The notes under the pieces were generated by a model. That model ran no database searches and had not been told where the DNA came from. It worked only from the letters and a program-made list of their open reading frames with translations. From Pseudomonadota bacterium (GTDB lineage Bacteria; SAR324; NAC60-12): a stretch of 8,316 nucleotides of DNA. Made by a program: the position numbers and the translations under genes. The DNA is taken from contig JACNKY010000183.1 in the NCBI GenBank assembly GCA_014381795.1, forward strand, positions 1-8,316. Reading direction: 5' to 3'. This document shows, in pieces, positions 1 through 6,976 of this stretch (the stretch's first letter is position 1; each line of letters opens with the position of its first letter).

Positions 1-1
1 T

Positions 2-1168
2 CTGCAGCAAATTCGTCTGCTCAAAGTTGGGGCTCGCGTACTACCGACTGCAGACCAGCTGATGCGTGGCACAGCCGATGCGGCTCAACTGCAGGAAGTG
101 GATATTGCGGATTTGCTGGGACGTGACGAAATCAAACCGGACGAGGAACTTCTGCATCAGGATGTTGATGGACAAGCTATTTTAGTTACCGGTGCAGGCG
201 GTTCAATCGGCAGTGAATTGTGCAGGGAAATTTTGCGGGATTCTCCAAAACTGCTGGTTTTGCTTGAACTGAATGAATTTTCGCTCTACAACGCGGAACG
301 TACTTTCCGTAACCTTAGTTCGATTCCAATTGTGCCTTGTCTTGGATCTGCGCAGGACTCTGATCTGCTAAAACATTTACTGCTTGATCATCAGATAAAC
401 ACGGTTTACCACGCCGCTGCTTACAAGCATGTTCCGCTGGTTGAAGAAAATCCTCTTCAGGGATTAAGCAATAACGCTCTTGGAACACAGACACTTATTG
501 AAAAATGCATCGAAGCGGAAGTGAATTCATTTGTTTTAATTTCAACTGACAAGGCCGTTCGTCCGACTAACGTGATGGGTGCGTCAAAACGGATTGCCGA
601 AATGATTGTGCAGGATGCTGCCAGACGCTTTCCGGAAAGTAAAATTGGAATTGTACGTTTCGGTAATGTACTGGACAGCAGCGGTTCCGTGGTTCCGCTG
701 TTTCGGGAGCAAATTAAAAAGCGAATGCCGATTACCGTGACTCATCCGGAAATCACGCGCTATTTTATGAGTATCGGAGAAGCGGCGCGTCTCGTAATAC
801 AGGCTGGTGCCATGTCCAAAAACGGTGAGGTATTTCTGCTGGATATGGGTAACCCCGTCAAAATCCGCGACCTTGCTTTGCAGATGATTGAACTCAGTGG
901 TTTGGTTCCGGAAAAAGATATTCCACTGCAATACACTGGTCTCCGTCCAGGTGAAAAACTCTATGAAGAACTCCTCATCGATCCAGCCCAAGCTCAACCC
1001 ACCCTACATCCCCGCATTTACTCTTCTGAAGAACCTCTCCCTGAATCCGAAATCCTCCAAAAAGAAATTAAACTGCTCAGTGAAGCAATTTCAAAACGTG
1101 ACCTGAACTCTGCTTTAGAATCCATGAAAAGACTTGTTCCTGAATATAACTCCAAAAATGGTCAATAA
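2..1168 (+). CDS. FlaA1/WbpM-like nucleotide-sugar 4,6-dehydratase, 5' truncated by window edge
   Basis: The frame is open from base 2, so this is the C-terminal 388 residues of a longer protein; the ATG at 62 is internal, because the residues before it (GARVLPTADQL) match the region joining the N-terminal half to the catalytic domain in FlaA1/WbpM/CapD-type proteins. Numbered from that ATG, the Rossmann motif GAGGSIGSE lies at 44-52 (191-217), followed by the STDKAVRPTNVMGASK stretch at 161-176. The active-site position usually held by Tyr in short-chain dehydrogenases is Met172, with Lys176 four residues on, as in WbpM-like membrane-anchored UDP-GlcNAc 4,6-dehydratases. The family converts a UDP-amino sugar to its 4-keto-6-deoxy form for O-antigen, capsule or glycan synthesis. 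The missing N-terminus would hold about four membrane helices. The exact sugar substrate cannot be read from sequence. No glycan genes are visible nearby, but the upstream side is outside the window. Confidence 0.93.
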   Translation: MQQIRLLKVGARVLPTADQLMRGTADAAQLQEVDIADLLGRDEIKPDEELLHQDVDGQAILVTGAGGSIGSELCREILRDSPKLLVLLELNEFSLYNAERTFRNLSSIPIVPCLGSAQDSDLLKHLLLDHQINTVYHAAAYKHVPLVEENPLQGLSNNALGTQTLIEKCIEAEVNSFVLISTDKAVRPTNVMGASKRIAEMIVQDAARRFPESKIGIVRFGNVLDSSGSVVPLFREQIKKRMPITVTHPEITRYFMSIGEAARLVIQAGAMSKNGEVFLLDMGNPVKIRDLALQMIELSGLVPEKDIPLQYTGLRPGEKLYEELLIDPAQAQPTLHPRIYSSEEPLPESEILQKEIKLLSEAISKRDLNSALESMKRLVPEYNSKNGQ

Positions 1169-1260
1169 ATTTTTAGTTGTAGATATTATTCTAAGTTAAT
1201 TTTTTGGTTTATTATTACTCTGACCCCTGTTATTTTCTTAAAACATTTTTTACATTATTT
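1169..1260. other. Convergent intergenic spacer
   Basis: AT-rich spacer between the 3' ends of the dehydratase and EamA genes. I see no GC-rich hairpin followed by a T-run on either strand, so terminators for both genes are not evident here. The only distinctive string is ACTCTGACCCC at 1217-1227 (see findings). Confidence 0.7.
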
Positions 1261-2127
1261 TCATGAAGTCAGCTTTGAATCTTTAGTTATTACGATCATA
1301 GAGACTCCACCGATAACCACTGCTGCACCAATGAAAATCATTGTCGAGGGTTGTTCTCCAAGAAAAAGCATACTTGAGGCAATTGTGAAGACAGGAAGCA
1401 ACAGCATTACAGGCATAACCTTTGAGACATGATTGCGGGAGAGAACATGATACCAAATCCCGTAACCCAAAACAGTCATGATCAAAGCCAGGTACAGAAT
1501 CACTCCCCAGCCAATCCAGCTTGCATTTGAAAGCGATTCCAACTGAGAATCTTCAAATATGAATGATCCCAGAATCATCTGCGGTCCTGAAAAAACCCCA
1601 ATCCATGCAGTCAAAGCAAATCCGGACGGCGGATTTTCAAGTCGTTTAACCATAATCTGTCCCACAGCCCACGTCATCGCTCCTGCAGCAGTAAGCAAAA
1701 TTGCTGGCAGTTGTTCGCTTAAACTTGGTTGCCCTGCAATCAAAACGATTCCCGCAAAAGAAATCAGCATTCCCAAAATACGCTGACTTCCCGGTTTGTC
1801 CTTGAGAACGATTGCTGCCAACAGGACTGAAAATGGAACTTCTAGGTGAATAATTATGATTGCCAATGATGCATCAAGCATGGAAAGCCCCGTGAACGTC
1901 ATACCGTACTGCAGTGTGGAACCTACTAAGGAAATCCAAAATATTTGCTTCAGCTGACCACGGGGAATTGGCACAAACCAGACTAGTGTCAGTGCTGCCA
2001 GAGTGAAGCGCAGACCCATTAAAAACAATGGTGGGAATTCATTCAGTCCGGCCTTTGCAAAGGTAAATCCGATTCCCCAAAGCAGAGGGACACTGGCTGC
2101 AAGTAATAGTTCTGAGTTTTTCAACAC
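1261..2127 (-). CDS. EamA-family (DMT superfamily) transporter
   Basis: A complete 288-residue inner-membrane protein with two tandem EamA halves (about residues 8-132 and 143-281), each with five hydrophobic segments: roughly 7-24, 32-53, 62-80, 86-108, 116-132, 142-160, 171-192, 205-226, 235-256 and 263-281. Length and ten-helix layout fit the family. The GYGIWYHVLSRN stretch (220-232) and the following V-P-LLLPV segment resemble E. coli EamA, an exporter of cysteine-pathway metabolites, but family members export many amino acids and metabolites, so the substrate is open. The start is GTG at 2127-2125. An overlapping ATG one base further in (2129-2127) is in another frame and stops after two codons, and an in-frame TAA lies two codons upstream. 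TTG at 2124-2122 is an alternative. No clear Shine-Dalgarno sequence precedes it. It converges on the dehydratase gene with 92 bases between them and appears to be a single-gene unit. Confidence 0.92.
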   Translation of the reverse strand: MLKNSELLLAASVPLLWGIGFTFAKAGLNEFPPLFLMGLRFTLAALTLVWFVPIPRGQLKQIFWISLVGSTLQYGMTFTGLSMLDASLAIIIIHLEVPFSVLLAAIVLKDKPGSQRILGMLISFAGIVLIAGQPSLSEQLPAILLTAAGAMTWAVGQIMVKRLENPPSGFALTAWIGVFSGPQMILGSFIFEDSQLESLSNASWIGWGVILYLALIMTVLGYGIWYHVLSRNHVSKVMPVMLLLPVFTIASSMLFLGEQPSTMIFIGAAVVIGGVSMIVITKDSKLTS

Positions 2128-2196
2128 ATTTTAAACGTCAAATTATTATTGAGAAATTCTGTTGGAATAACTCAGACTAGTATTTAATTTTTCTGT

Positions 2197-2225
2197 ATTT
2201 TACCCTGTACTCTTTTACGCTGCAA
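2197..2225 (-). promoter_or_regulatory. Possible sigma-70 promoter for the EamA gene
   Basis: On the minus strand, TTGCAG (2225-2220; 3 of 6 matches to TTGACA) is followed after 17 bases by TAAAAT (2202-2197; 5 of 6 matches to TATAAT). This sits about 70 bases ahead of the GTG start. The match is weak and such boxes arise often by chance in AT-rich DNA. Confidence 0.25.
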
Positions 2226-2487
2226 AATAATGACACTTATTAAATAACGATTTTATATTCATTATTTTATCTTAATAATACTAATTGAGTAAGTCTTATG
2301 CATATGGAAATGCTTATTAAGTTACTTTTACCGCTTAACGACTGAAATTTTGCATTTAATAGTTTCAACGGACTATACTTACTGTAATTAGTAACCTTAA
2401 GATAATCACATATTTATCATGGGTCAATTCTATATCAGCTTATATTTTGTCTTCTAACATTAAACATAACATTTTCACTCTAACTAA

Positions 2488-2507
2488 ATTTTAGTAATAA
2501 CTAAAAT
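2488..2507. repeat. Perfect inverted repeat, 8-bp arms with 4-base centre
   Basis: ATTTTAGT, then AATA, then ACTAAAAT. The arms are exactly complementary. It lies about 95 bases upstream of the -35 box of the TRAP promoter, where an upstream regulator could bind, but the composition is simple and chance is a real alternative. Confidence 0.45.
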
Positions 2508-2601
2508 ATTTATAAGATCATACAAAAGAAAAACATGTACAACCAAATATTCTCTTTCCTGAAAAAAACTACACTAACACTCTAAACATTAATAAAATAA
2601 C

Positions 2602-2629
2602 TTGACACGACTTAAAGTCAGTATATAAT
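2602..2629 (+). promoter_or_regulatory. Consensus sigma-70-type promoter upstream of the TRAP operon
   Basis: TTGACA at 2602-2607 and TATAAT at 2624-2629 are both perfect hexamers, separated by 16 bases. Transcription would start near 2636, giving a leader of roughly 360 bases before the solute-binding-protein ATG at 2995. The perfect match on the correct strand, in a gene-free region upstream of a large operon, makes this the best promoter in the window. The length of the leader is unusual and leaves room for another, closer promoter or a separate small RNA. Confidence 0.7.
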
Positions 2630-2639
2630 TCCGAGGTTA

Positions 2640-2658
2640 GCAGTATATTTTGCAGTAT
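2640..2658. repeat. Direct repeat of GCAGTAT at the predicted transcript start
   Basis: GCAGTAT occurs at 2640-2646 and again at 2652-2658, a 12-base period, starting about four bases after the predicted transcription start. Short tandem sites in this position can be operators that block initiation. There is no matching regulator gene in the window. Confidence 0.35.
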
Positions 2659-2983
2659 TAGAATTGTCTAAAATGGCTGTCGTATTTAAATTGTCATTTT
2701 AAACTCATGTTTAGATAAATTGAAGTTTAGTCTATCTAACGATGTGTGGCAGTTTAAGTAAACAAGTCATGATTAACATTATGAAGTGAAAGGGTGAAAA
2801 TTATGACATAAAATTATTTTTGGATGCAAGATTCAAATATAAAGCATTCTTGCGATTTCTAGAATATAGATAAATTTTACTAATTACAGTTGATGAGTCA
2901 TGTAAAGCAGGATTAGCACTTTCATGATTAGTTGTGGATTAAATATTCAATAAGTCAACTTTTTTCAACAATAATAAGCATTT

Positions 2984-2987
2984 GGAG
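2984..2987 (+). promoter_or_regulatory. Ribosome-binding site of the TAXI binding-protein gene
   Basis: GGAG at 2984-2987, seven bases before the ATG at 2995. This is a normal Shine-Dalgarno sequence at normal spacing and fixes the start codon. Confidence 0.8.
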
Positions 2988-2994
2988 ATAAATA

Positions 2995-3981
2995 ATGAAT
3001 ATAATTAATAAAAGTAATTTAACTGCATTAGGCATTTTGACAGCATTCTTGTTTACCATTTTGCCAATAACCGCAGGTGCTCAACAAAAATTTATTTCAA
3101 TCGGTACTGGCGGCGTAACTGGAGTTTACTATCCAACTGGAGGAGCGATTTGCCGTCTTGTAAATAAGACCCGTAAAACTCATGGTATTCGTTGTTCCGC
3201 GGAAAGCACAGGTGGATCTGTATACAATATTAATACGATACGTGCTGGCGAGCTTGAATTCGGAGTCGCCCAATCAGATTGGCAGTATCACGCTTATAAT
3301 GGAACATCTAAATTCAAAAGTGCAGGGGCGTTTAAAAAATTACGTGCAATGTTTTCTGTCCATCCCGAACCATTCACATTACTTGTACGGGGTGATTCAG
3401 GAATCAATAGTTTTGAGGGTTTGAAGGGCAAACGTGTCAACATCGGAAATCCAGGTTCTGGACAGCGTGCTACCATGGAAGTTGTAATGGAAGCTTTTGG
3501 TATGAAAGCAAGTGATTTTTCGCTGGCTTCGGAACTGAAGGGTTCAGAAATGGCAGCAGCGATCTGTGATAACAAGATCGACGCTATGATCTACACTATA
3601 GGTCATCCAGCAGCAGCCATTAAGGAGGCTACAACATCTTGCTCTGTTAAGTTAGTTAATGTAAGCGGGGCACCGATTGACAAACTTGTTAACGATAATG
3701 ACTATTATCGTGTCGCAGTAATTCCAGGCGGTATGTACACTGGTAATCCAAAAGATACAACAACTTTTGGAGTAGGAGCAACATTTGTTACTTCTAGCGA
3801 CGTCCCGAACAATGTCGCCTACATCGTTGCAAAAGCAACCATGACCAACATTGAAACCTTCCGCAAGTTGCATCCAGCGTTCGCTAATCTAGATCCAAAA
3901 ACAATGGTTAGTGACGGACTATCCGCACCACTGCATCCAGGAGCAGTTAAGGCATACAAAGAATTAGGCTTGCTTAAATAA
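2995..3981 (+). CDS. TAXI-family TRAP transporter solute-binding protein
   Basis: A 328-residue secreted periplasmic receptor of a tripartite ATP-independent (TRAP) importer, TAXI subfamily. Residues 1-29 form a signal peptide: Asn/Lys-rich start, hydrophobic 9-25, likely cleavage after Ala29 in AGA-QQ. The mature protein opens with the hallmark [15 protein letters not shown] (36-50). STGGS (71-75) and the E-F-G-V-A-Q-S-D-W segment (88-96) follow, then [12 protein letters not shown] (145-156), where the ligand-binding cleft and hinge lie in this family, and a C-terminal [12 protein letters not shown] (314-325). Length is typical. Characterised TAXI proteins bind glutamate/glutamine or 2-oxoglutarate, but specificity varies widely and cannot be assigned here. 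It is the first gene of a two-gene unit with the fused permease at 4064, separated by a strong hairpin, and is probably transcribed from 2602-2629. Confidence 0.95.
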   Translation: MNIINKSNLTALGILTAFLFTILPITAGAQQKFISIGTGGVTGVYYPTGGAICRLVNKTRKTHGIRCSAESTGGSVYNINTIRAGELEFGVAQSDWQYHAYNGTSKFKSAGAFKKLRAMFSVHPEPFTLLVRGDSGINSFEGLKGKRVNIGNPGSGQRATMEVVMEAFGMKASDFSLASELKGSEMAAAICDNKIDAMIYTIGHPAAAIKEATTSCSVKLVNVSGAPIDKLVNDNDYYRVAVIPGGMYTGNPKDTTTFGVGATFVTSSDVPNNVAYIVAKATMTNIETFRKLHPAFANLDPKTMVSDGLSAPLHPGAVKAYKELGLLK

Positions 3982-3999
3982 ATTAGTAAAATTATACAC

Positions 4000-4033
4000 C
4001 ACCGGGAGCTATAAATAGCCCCCGGTGATTTTT
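4000..4033 (+). terminator. Rho-independent terminator or attenuator between TRAP genes
   Basis: CACCGGGAGCTA (4000-4011) pairs with TAGCCCCCGGTG (4016-4027) around a TAAA tetraloop: eleven pairs and one A-C mismatch in a 12-position stem, followed by ATTTTT (4028-4033). It begins 18 bases after the binding-protein stop. Because the permease lies downstream on the same strand without an obvious promoter of its own, this probably acts as a leaky terminator, giving more binding protein than permease. The structure could also protect the 3' end of the upstream message. Confidence 0.88.
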
Positions 4034-4055
4034 CTTAAGAATTTTTGTTATCCTC

Positions 4056-4063
4056 AGGGGGAG
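4056..4063 (+). promoter_or_regulatory. Purine run abutting the permease start
   Basis: AGGGGGAG lies directly against the ATG at 4064. It resembles a Shine-Dalgarno sequence but leaves at most three bases between its AGGGG core and the start codon, closer than usual. No better-spaced start in the same frame exists nearby, so translation of the permease may be inefficient. Confidence 0.5.
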
Positions 4064-6703
4064 ATGGCTCAGGAAACTAAATCTGAATCTGCCTCCGAAA
4101 ATATAGCGTCTTCTTCAGCAGAAATATTAACAGAAATCGATACTGGTGGGCGAAAGCCTTCTGGCCCAATAGGTAGGTTGTTGATCCTAGTTACATTGGC
4201 TTGGTCGTTATTTCAGATTTATATCTCATCCAATGTACCGTTCTGGCTAGTCACAGTTCTCGGCAGTAATGTGACTTTTAATTCGGATGAAGCCCGCGCC
4301 ACTCATCTTGCTTTTGCCATATTTCTTGCGTCTATAGCTTTCCCACTATCTAAGAATTCTCCTAAGGACATCATTCCATGGTACGACTGGGTTTTAGCTA
4401 TTACTGGTGTAGCGGTGTGCTTGTATATGCCAACTTTTAAGAATGAGATCTCACTCCGTCCTGGTCTATGGACCCAGACAGATTTAATAATTTCCACAAT
4501 TGGTATGACCGTGTTATTGATTTCAACATATCGCGCACTGGGATTACCTTTAGTAATTGTAGCATCGCTGTTCATGATGTATGTTTTCTTCGGTAACAGC
4601 ACTGTGCTACCAGAAGTCCTCCAGTGGAAGGGTGCTTCGTATTCTAAGGCGATGGGGCACTACTGGATGCAAACTGAGGGAGTTTTCGGTGTCGCCCTCG
4701 GTGTTTCTGCTTCGATGATTTTCCTCTTTGTCCTATTCGGCTCAATCTTGGAAAAGGCTGGTGCTGGTGCTTATTTTATCAAAACATCTTTAGCGCTCCT
4801 AGGTCATTACAGAGGTGGTCCAGCCAAGGCCGCCGTTCTATCCTCGGCAATGACGGGAATGATTTCAGGATCTTCGATTGCCAATACTGTTACGACAGGT
4901 ACCTTCACTATTCCACTTATGAAGCGAACCGGCTTCACAGCAGAAAAAGCCGGTGCTGTTGAAGTCGCATCGAGTACAAACGGCCAATTAACACCACCGG
5001 TCATGGGTGCCGCAGCATTTTTGATGATTGAGTATGTCGGCATCAGTTATATAGACGTAATTCGCCATGCATTTCTACCCGCCCTTATATCCTACATAGC
5101 ACTACTTTACATCGTCCACCTTGAGGCTTTGAAACTTGGACTTGAAGGCTTACCACGCAATGGTCCGGTAGAGTCTATTTTGAAACGTATTGCAAACGTA
5201 CTTTTAGGTTTTCTCACAGTTGCAGGTTTAGGTGGAGCCATATATTACGGCCTAGGTTGGACTAAAGAATTCTTTGGAGATGCAACTATCTATGCAGCAA
5301 TAGGAATATTCATGGTAGCATATGTTTGTCTTGCAAAGATTGCCTCCTCGCTACCTGATCTGGATCCTGATGATTTGGCCAAGCCATTGCTATACTCACC
5401 AAAACTTGGAGTGACAGTTAAAACAGGACTATATTATCTCCTACCGATTATCTTACTAGTGTGGTGCTTGATTGTCGAACGCTTCTCACCAGGTCTTTCA
5501 GCGTTCTGGGCTACCATGGGTATGATATTTATTACACTTACTCAGCACAGCCTTAAAGGTTTCTTGCGTAACGATCATAATCATATGGATGGCATAAAGC
5601 GTGGCTGGAGTCAGTTCATTGATGGAATGGTCGCAGGGGCACGCAATATGATCGGCATCGCTGTTGCTACTGGTACTGCGGGTATTGTAGTCGGGACTAT
5701 ATCTCTCACAGGAGCGCACCAGATCATGGGTGAATTTGTCGAGTTTCTATCCGGTGGAAGTTTGATGCTGATGCTCTTTCTAGTTGCAATCTTAAGTCTT
5801 ATTCTGGGTATGGGGCTACCTACCACCGCAAATTATATTGTCGTGTCCAGCCTGATGGCTCCGGTCATCATCTCGATAAGTGCGCAATCTGGTTTGATCG
5901 TGCCCCTAATCGCGGTGCACATGTTCGTCTTTTACTTCGGCATTCTTGCAGATGACACGCCACCAGTTGGTCTTGCAGCTTTTGCGGCCTCAGCAATTTC
6001 TGGTGGTGATCCATTTCGCACTGGTGTACAAGGCTTCATGTATGATATTCGTACCGCGATCTTACCTTTTATGTTCATTTTCAACACCGATCTGCTACTA
6101 ATAAATGTTGGTCCTTTCAAAGCGGTATTTGTCTTTGTGGTTGCACTTGTTGCCATGTTGGCCTTCGCTGCGGCCACGCAACATTATATGTTTGTCCGTA
6201 ATAAAATATGGGAAACAATCGCTTTACTCCTAGTAGCATTCACTATGTTCAGGCCAGGCTATTGGCTCGATCAATTAAGCCCCCCCTACGATTATCTTCC
6301 CGCCACTCAGATAGTTTCATTGGCAAAACAAGCGCCAGTTGATGGTAATCTAAGAATGGTTGTCCGAGGACCCGATAGCCGCTATGGCGATATAACGACA
6401 ATTACTGTCTTAGTACCCTTGGGTTCACTTGGTGATGGTGATACTCGTCTAATGACAGCTGCTGGTATAATGGTAAATATTGATGGAGACAAGGCTATTT
6501 TGGATGAGCCGCTGCCAAGTACGGCACTGTCGCTCATCATGCTTGAGTTTGATTTTTATGCCGATGATCCAGTCCAAATTATTCGCATTGAAGTTCCAAC
6601 GCAAAGGATCGCTAAAGAATTATTCTTCATTCCTGCAATCATATTGTTGTGTTTTATCATAGTCATACAGCGTCGTCGTTTGAGAGATGATACCCTTTCA
6701 TAG
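4064..6703 (+). CDS. Fused TRAP transporter permease (TAXI-associated, with DUF3394 tail)
   Basis: An 879-residue inner-membrane protein combining the small and large TRAP subunits. Residues 1-34 are a polar cytoplasmic lead. About 36-180 hold the DctQ-like helices, and about 200-680 form the DctM-like ion-coupled transport core. Two related motif sets mark that core: GMISGSSIANT (265-275) with NGQLTPPVMGAAAF (306-319), and GMGLPTTANY (582-591) with ADDTPPVGLAAFAASAISGG (629-648). In TRAP permeases these regions shape the sodium and substrate sites. About 700-870 match the DUF3394 tail: a helix, a soluble beta-rich stretch (roughly 750-850), then a final helix (854-868) and a basic end. I place the start at ATG 4064. 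A longer frame from GTG 4025 would begin inside the terminator hairpin. It works with the binding protein at 2995 to import a small solute using an ion gradient, probably sodium. Confidence 0.94.
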   Translation: MAQETKSESASENIASSSAEILTEIDTGGRKPSGPIGRLLILVTLAWSLFQIYISSNVPFWLVTVLGSNVTFNSDEARATHLAFAIFLASIAFPLSKNSPKDIIPWYDWVLAITGVAVCLYMPTFKNEISLRPGLWTQTDLIISTIGMTVLLISTYRALGLPLVIVASLFMMYVFFGNSTVLPEVLQWKGASYSKAMGHYWMQTEGVFGVALGVSASMIFLFVLFGSILEKAGAGAYFIKTSLALLGHYRGGPAKAAVLSSAMTGMISGSSIANTVTTGTFTIPLMKRTGFTAEKAGAVEVASSTNGQLTPPVMGAAAFLMIEYVGISYIDVIRHAFLPALISYIALLYIVHLEALKLGLEGLPRNGPVESILKRIANVLLGFLTVAGLGGAIYYGLGWTKEFFGDATIYAAIGIFMVAYVCLAKIASSLPDLDPDDLAKPLLYSPKLGVTVKTGLYYLLPIILLVWCLIVERFSPGLSAFWATMGMIFITLTQHSLKGFLRNDHNHMDGIKRGWSQFIDGMVAGARNMIGIAVATGTAGIVVGTISLTGAHQIMGEFVEFLSGGSLMLMLFLVAILSLILGMGLPTTANYIVVSSLMAPVIISISAQSGLIVPLIAVHMFVFYFGILADDTPPVGLAAFAASAISGGDPFRTGVQGFMYDIRTAILPFMFIFNTDLLLINVGPFKAVFVFVVALVAMLAFAAATQHYMFVRNKIWETIALLLVAFTMFRPGYWLDQLSPPYDYLPATQIVSLAKQAPVDGNLRMVVRGPDSRYGDITTITVLVPLGSLGDGDTRLMTAAGIMVNIDGDKAILDEPLPSTALSLIMLEFDFYADDPVQIIRIEVPTQRIAKELFFIPAIILLCFIIVIQRRRLRDDTLS

Positions 6704-6830
6704 GGAAGCGATATTTTAACTGAAAGAGCCATCATATGTCAGCTGATTCGTTAAGCCTCTAATTTTTCAGTTCTCTTCAAGAATTAAAAATAATATGATA
6801 GTTAATAATTAGATTCCCCTCTTAATCAAA

Positions 6831-6855
6831 TCCAATCAATAATGTCGTGATTGGA
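6831..6855. repeat. Inverted repeat with perfect 8-bp arms
   Basis: TCCAATCA (6831-6838) and TGATTGGA (6848-6855) flank a nine-base loop. It lies between two convergent genes, where a terminator is expected, but neither strand shows a strong T-run directly after it (minus strand gives TTTGATT). It may be an imperfect terminator. Confidence 0.4.
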
Positions 6856-6866
6856 CTAAAATAACT

Positions 6867-6907
6867 TTAAAAAAGCAAAATTTATATTCTTTAATAAATT
6901 TGTGCTT
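6867..6907 (-). terminator. Possible AT-rich terminator for the amidase gene
   Basis: On the minus strand, AAGCA plus AAATTTA (6907-6895, one unpaired C between them) pairs with TAAATTT plus TGCTT (6884-6873) around a ten-base loop, and the stem runs into six T residues. Twelve base pairs and the T-run fit a rho-independent terminator on the amidase strand, about 70 bases past its stop. The stem is mostly A-T pairs, so strength is doubtful. Confidence 0.4.
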
Positions 6908-6976
6908 ACTAATTGATTTTATGACGAAGTCTTTGCATTGTAAATAAATGATAAATCGCTGATCATAGCTTAAGCT

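Larger units (their letters stand above)
2128..2994. other. 867-base AT-rich intergenic region without a recognised gene
   Basis: The stretch between the divergently oriented EamA and TRAP genes is strongly AT-rich (28% GC counted over 2521-2580) and rich in stops in all frames; I find no conserved protein fragment, tRNA or known riboswitch core. It contains the strong plus-strand promoter at 2602-2629, a GCAGTAT direct repeat just after it, an 8-bp-armed palindrome at 2488-2507, and a short inverted repeat GTT(T)AGATA / TATCTAAC at 2709-2740. The part after the promoter, about 2636-2994, would be transcribed as a long leader of the TRAP operon. The only early start codon there, at 2673, encodes nine residues with no good ribosome-binding site. 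Confidence 0.8.
6704..6976. other. Convergent intergenic region with hairpins
   Basis: AT-rich spacer between the 3' ends of the permease and amidase genes. No coding sequence is recognisable. An inverted repeat AACTGAAA (6718-6725) / TTTCAGTT (6765-6772) has a 39-base interval and no T-run, so it is a poor terminator. Better hairpins lie at 6831-6855 and 6867-6907. A 10-base palindrome AGCTTAAGCT (6967-6976) adjoins the amidase stop. Confidence 0.7.

Noticed and set aside
2121..2129. ATG on the minus strand as start of the EamA gene
   Set aside because: It is in another frame and meets TGA after one codon. The in-frame start is GTG at 2127.
2636..2994. Known riboswitch, tRNA or other structured RNA in the leader
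   Set aside because: I looked for familiar conserved cores and cloverleaf pairing and saw none; only short weak hairpins are present.
2128..2994. CRISPR array or phage/plasmid attachment site in the AT-rich gap
   Set aside because: No regularly spaced repeats of CRISPR size, no integrase, and no tRNA end nearby. The repeats seen are 7-8 bases and occur only twice.
4025..4063. Upstream GTG start giving a permease 13 residues longer
   Set aside because: The GTG lies in the 3' arm of the terminator hairpin and the added residues include Cys/Phe/Pro not expected at this cytoplasmic end. ATG at 4064 is preferred.
6718..6772. Inverted repeat AACTGAAA / TTTCAGTT as the permease terminator
   Set aside because: The interval is 39 bases, the stem is only eight pairs, and no T-run follows the second arm.
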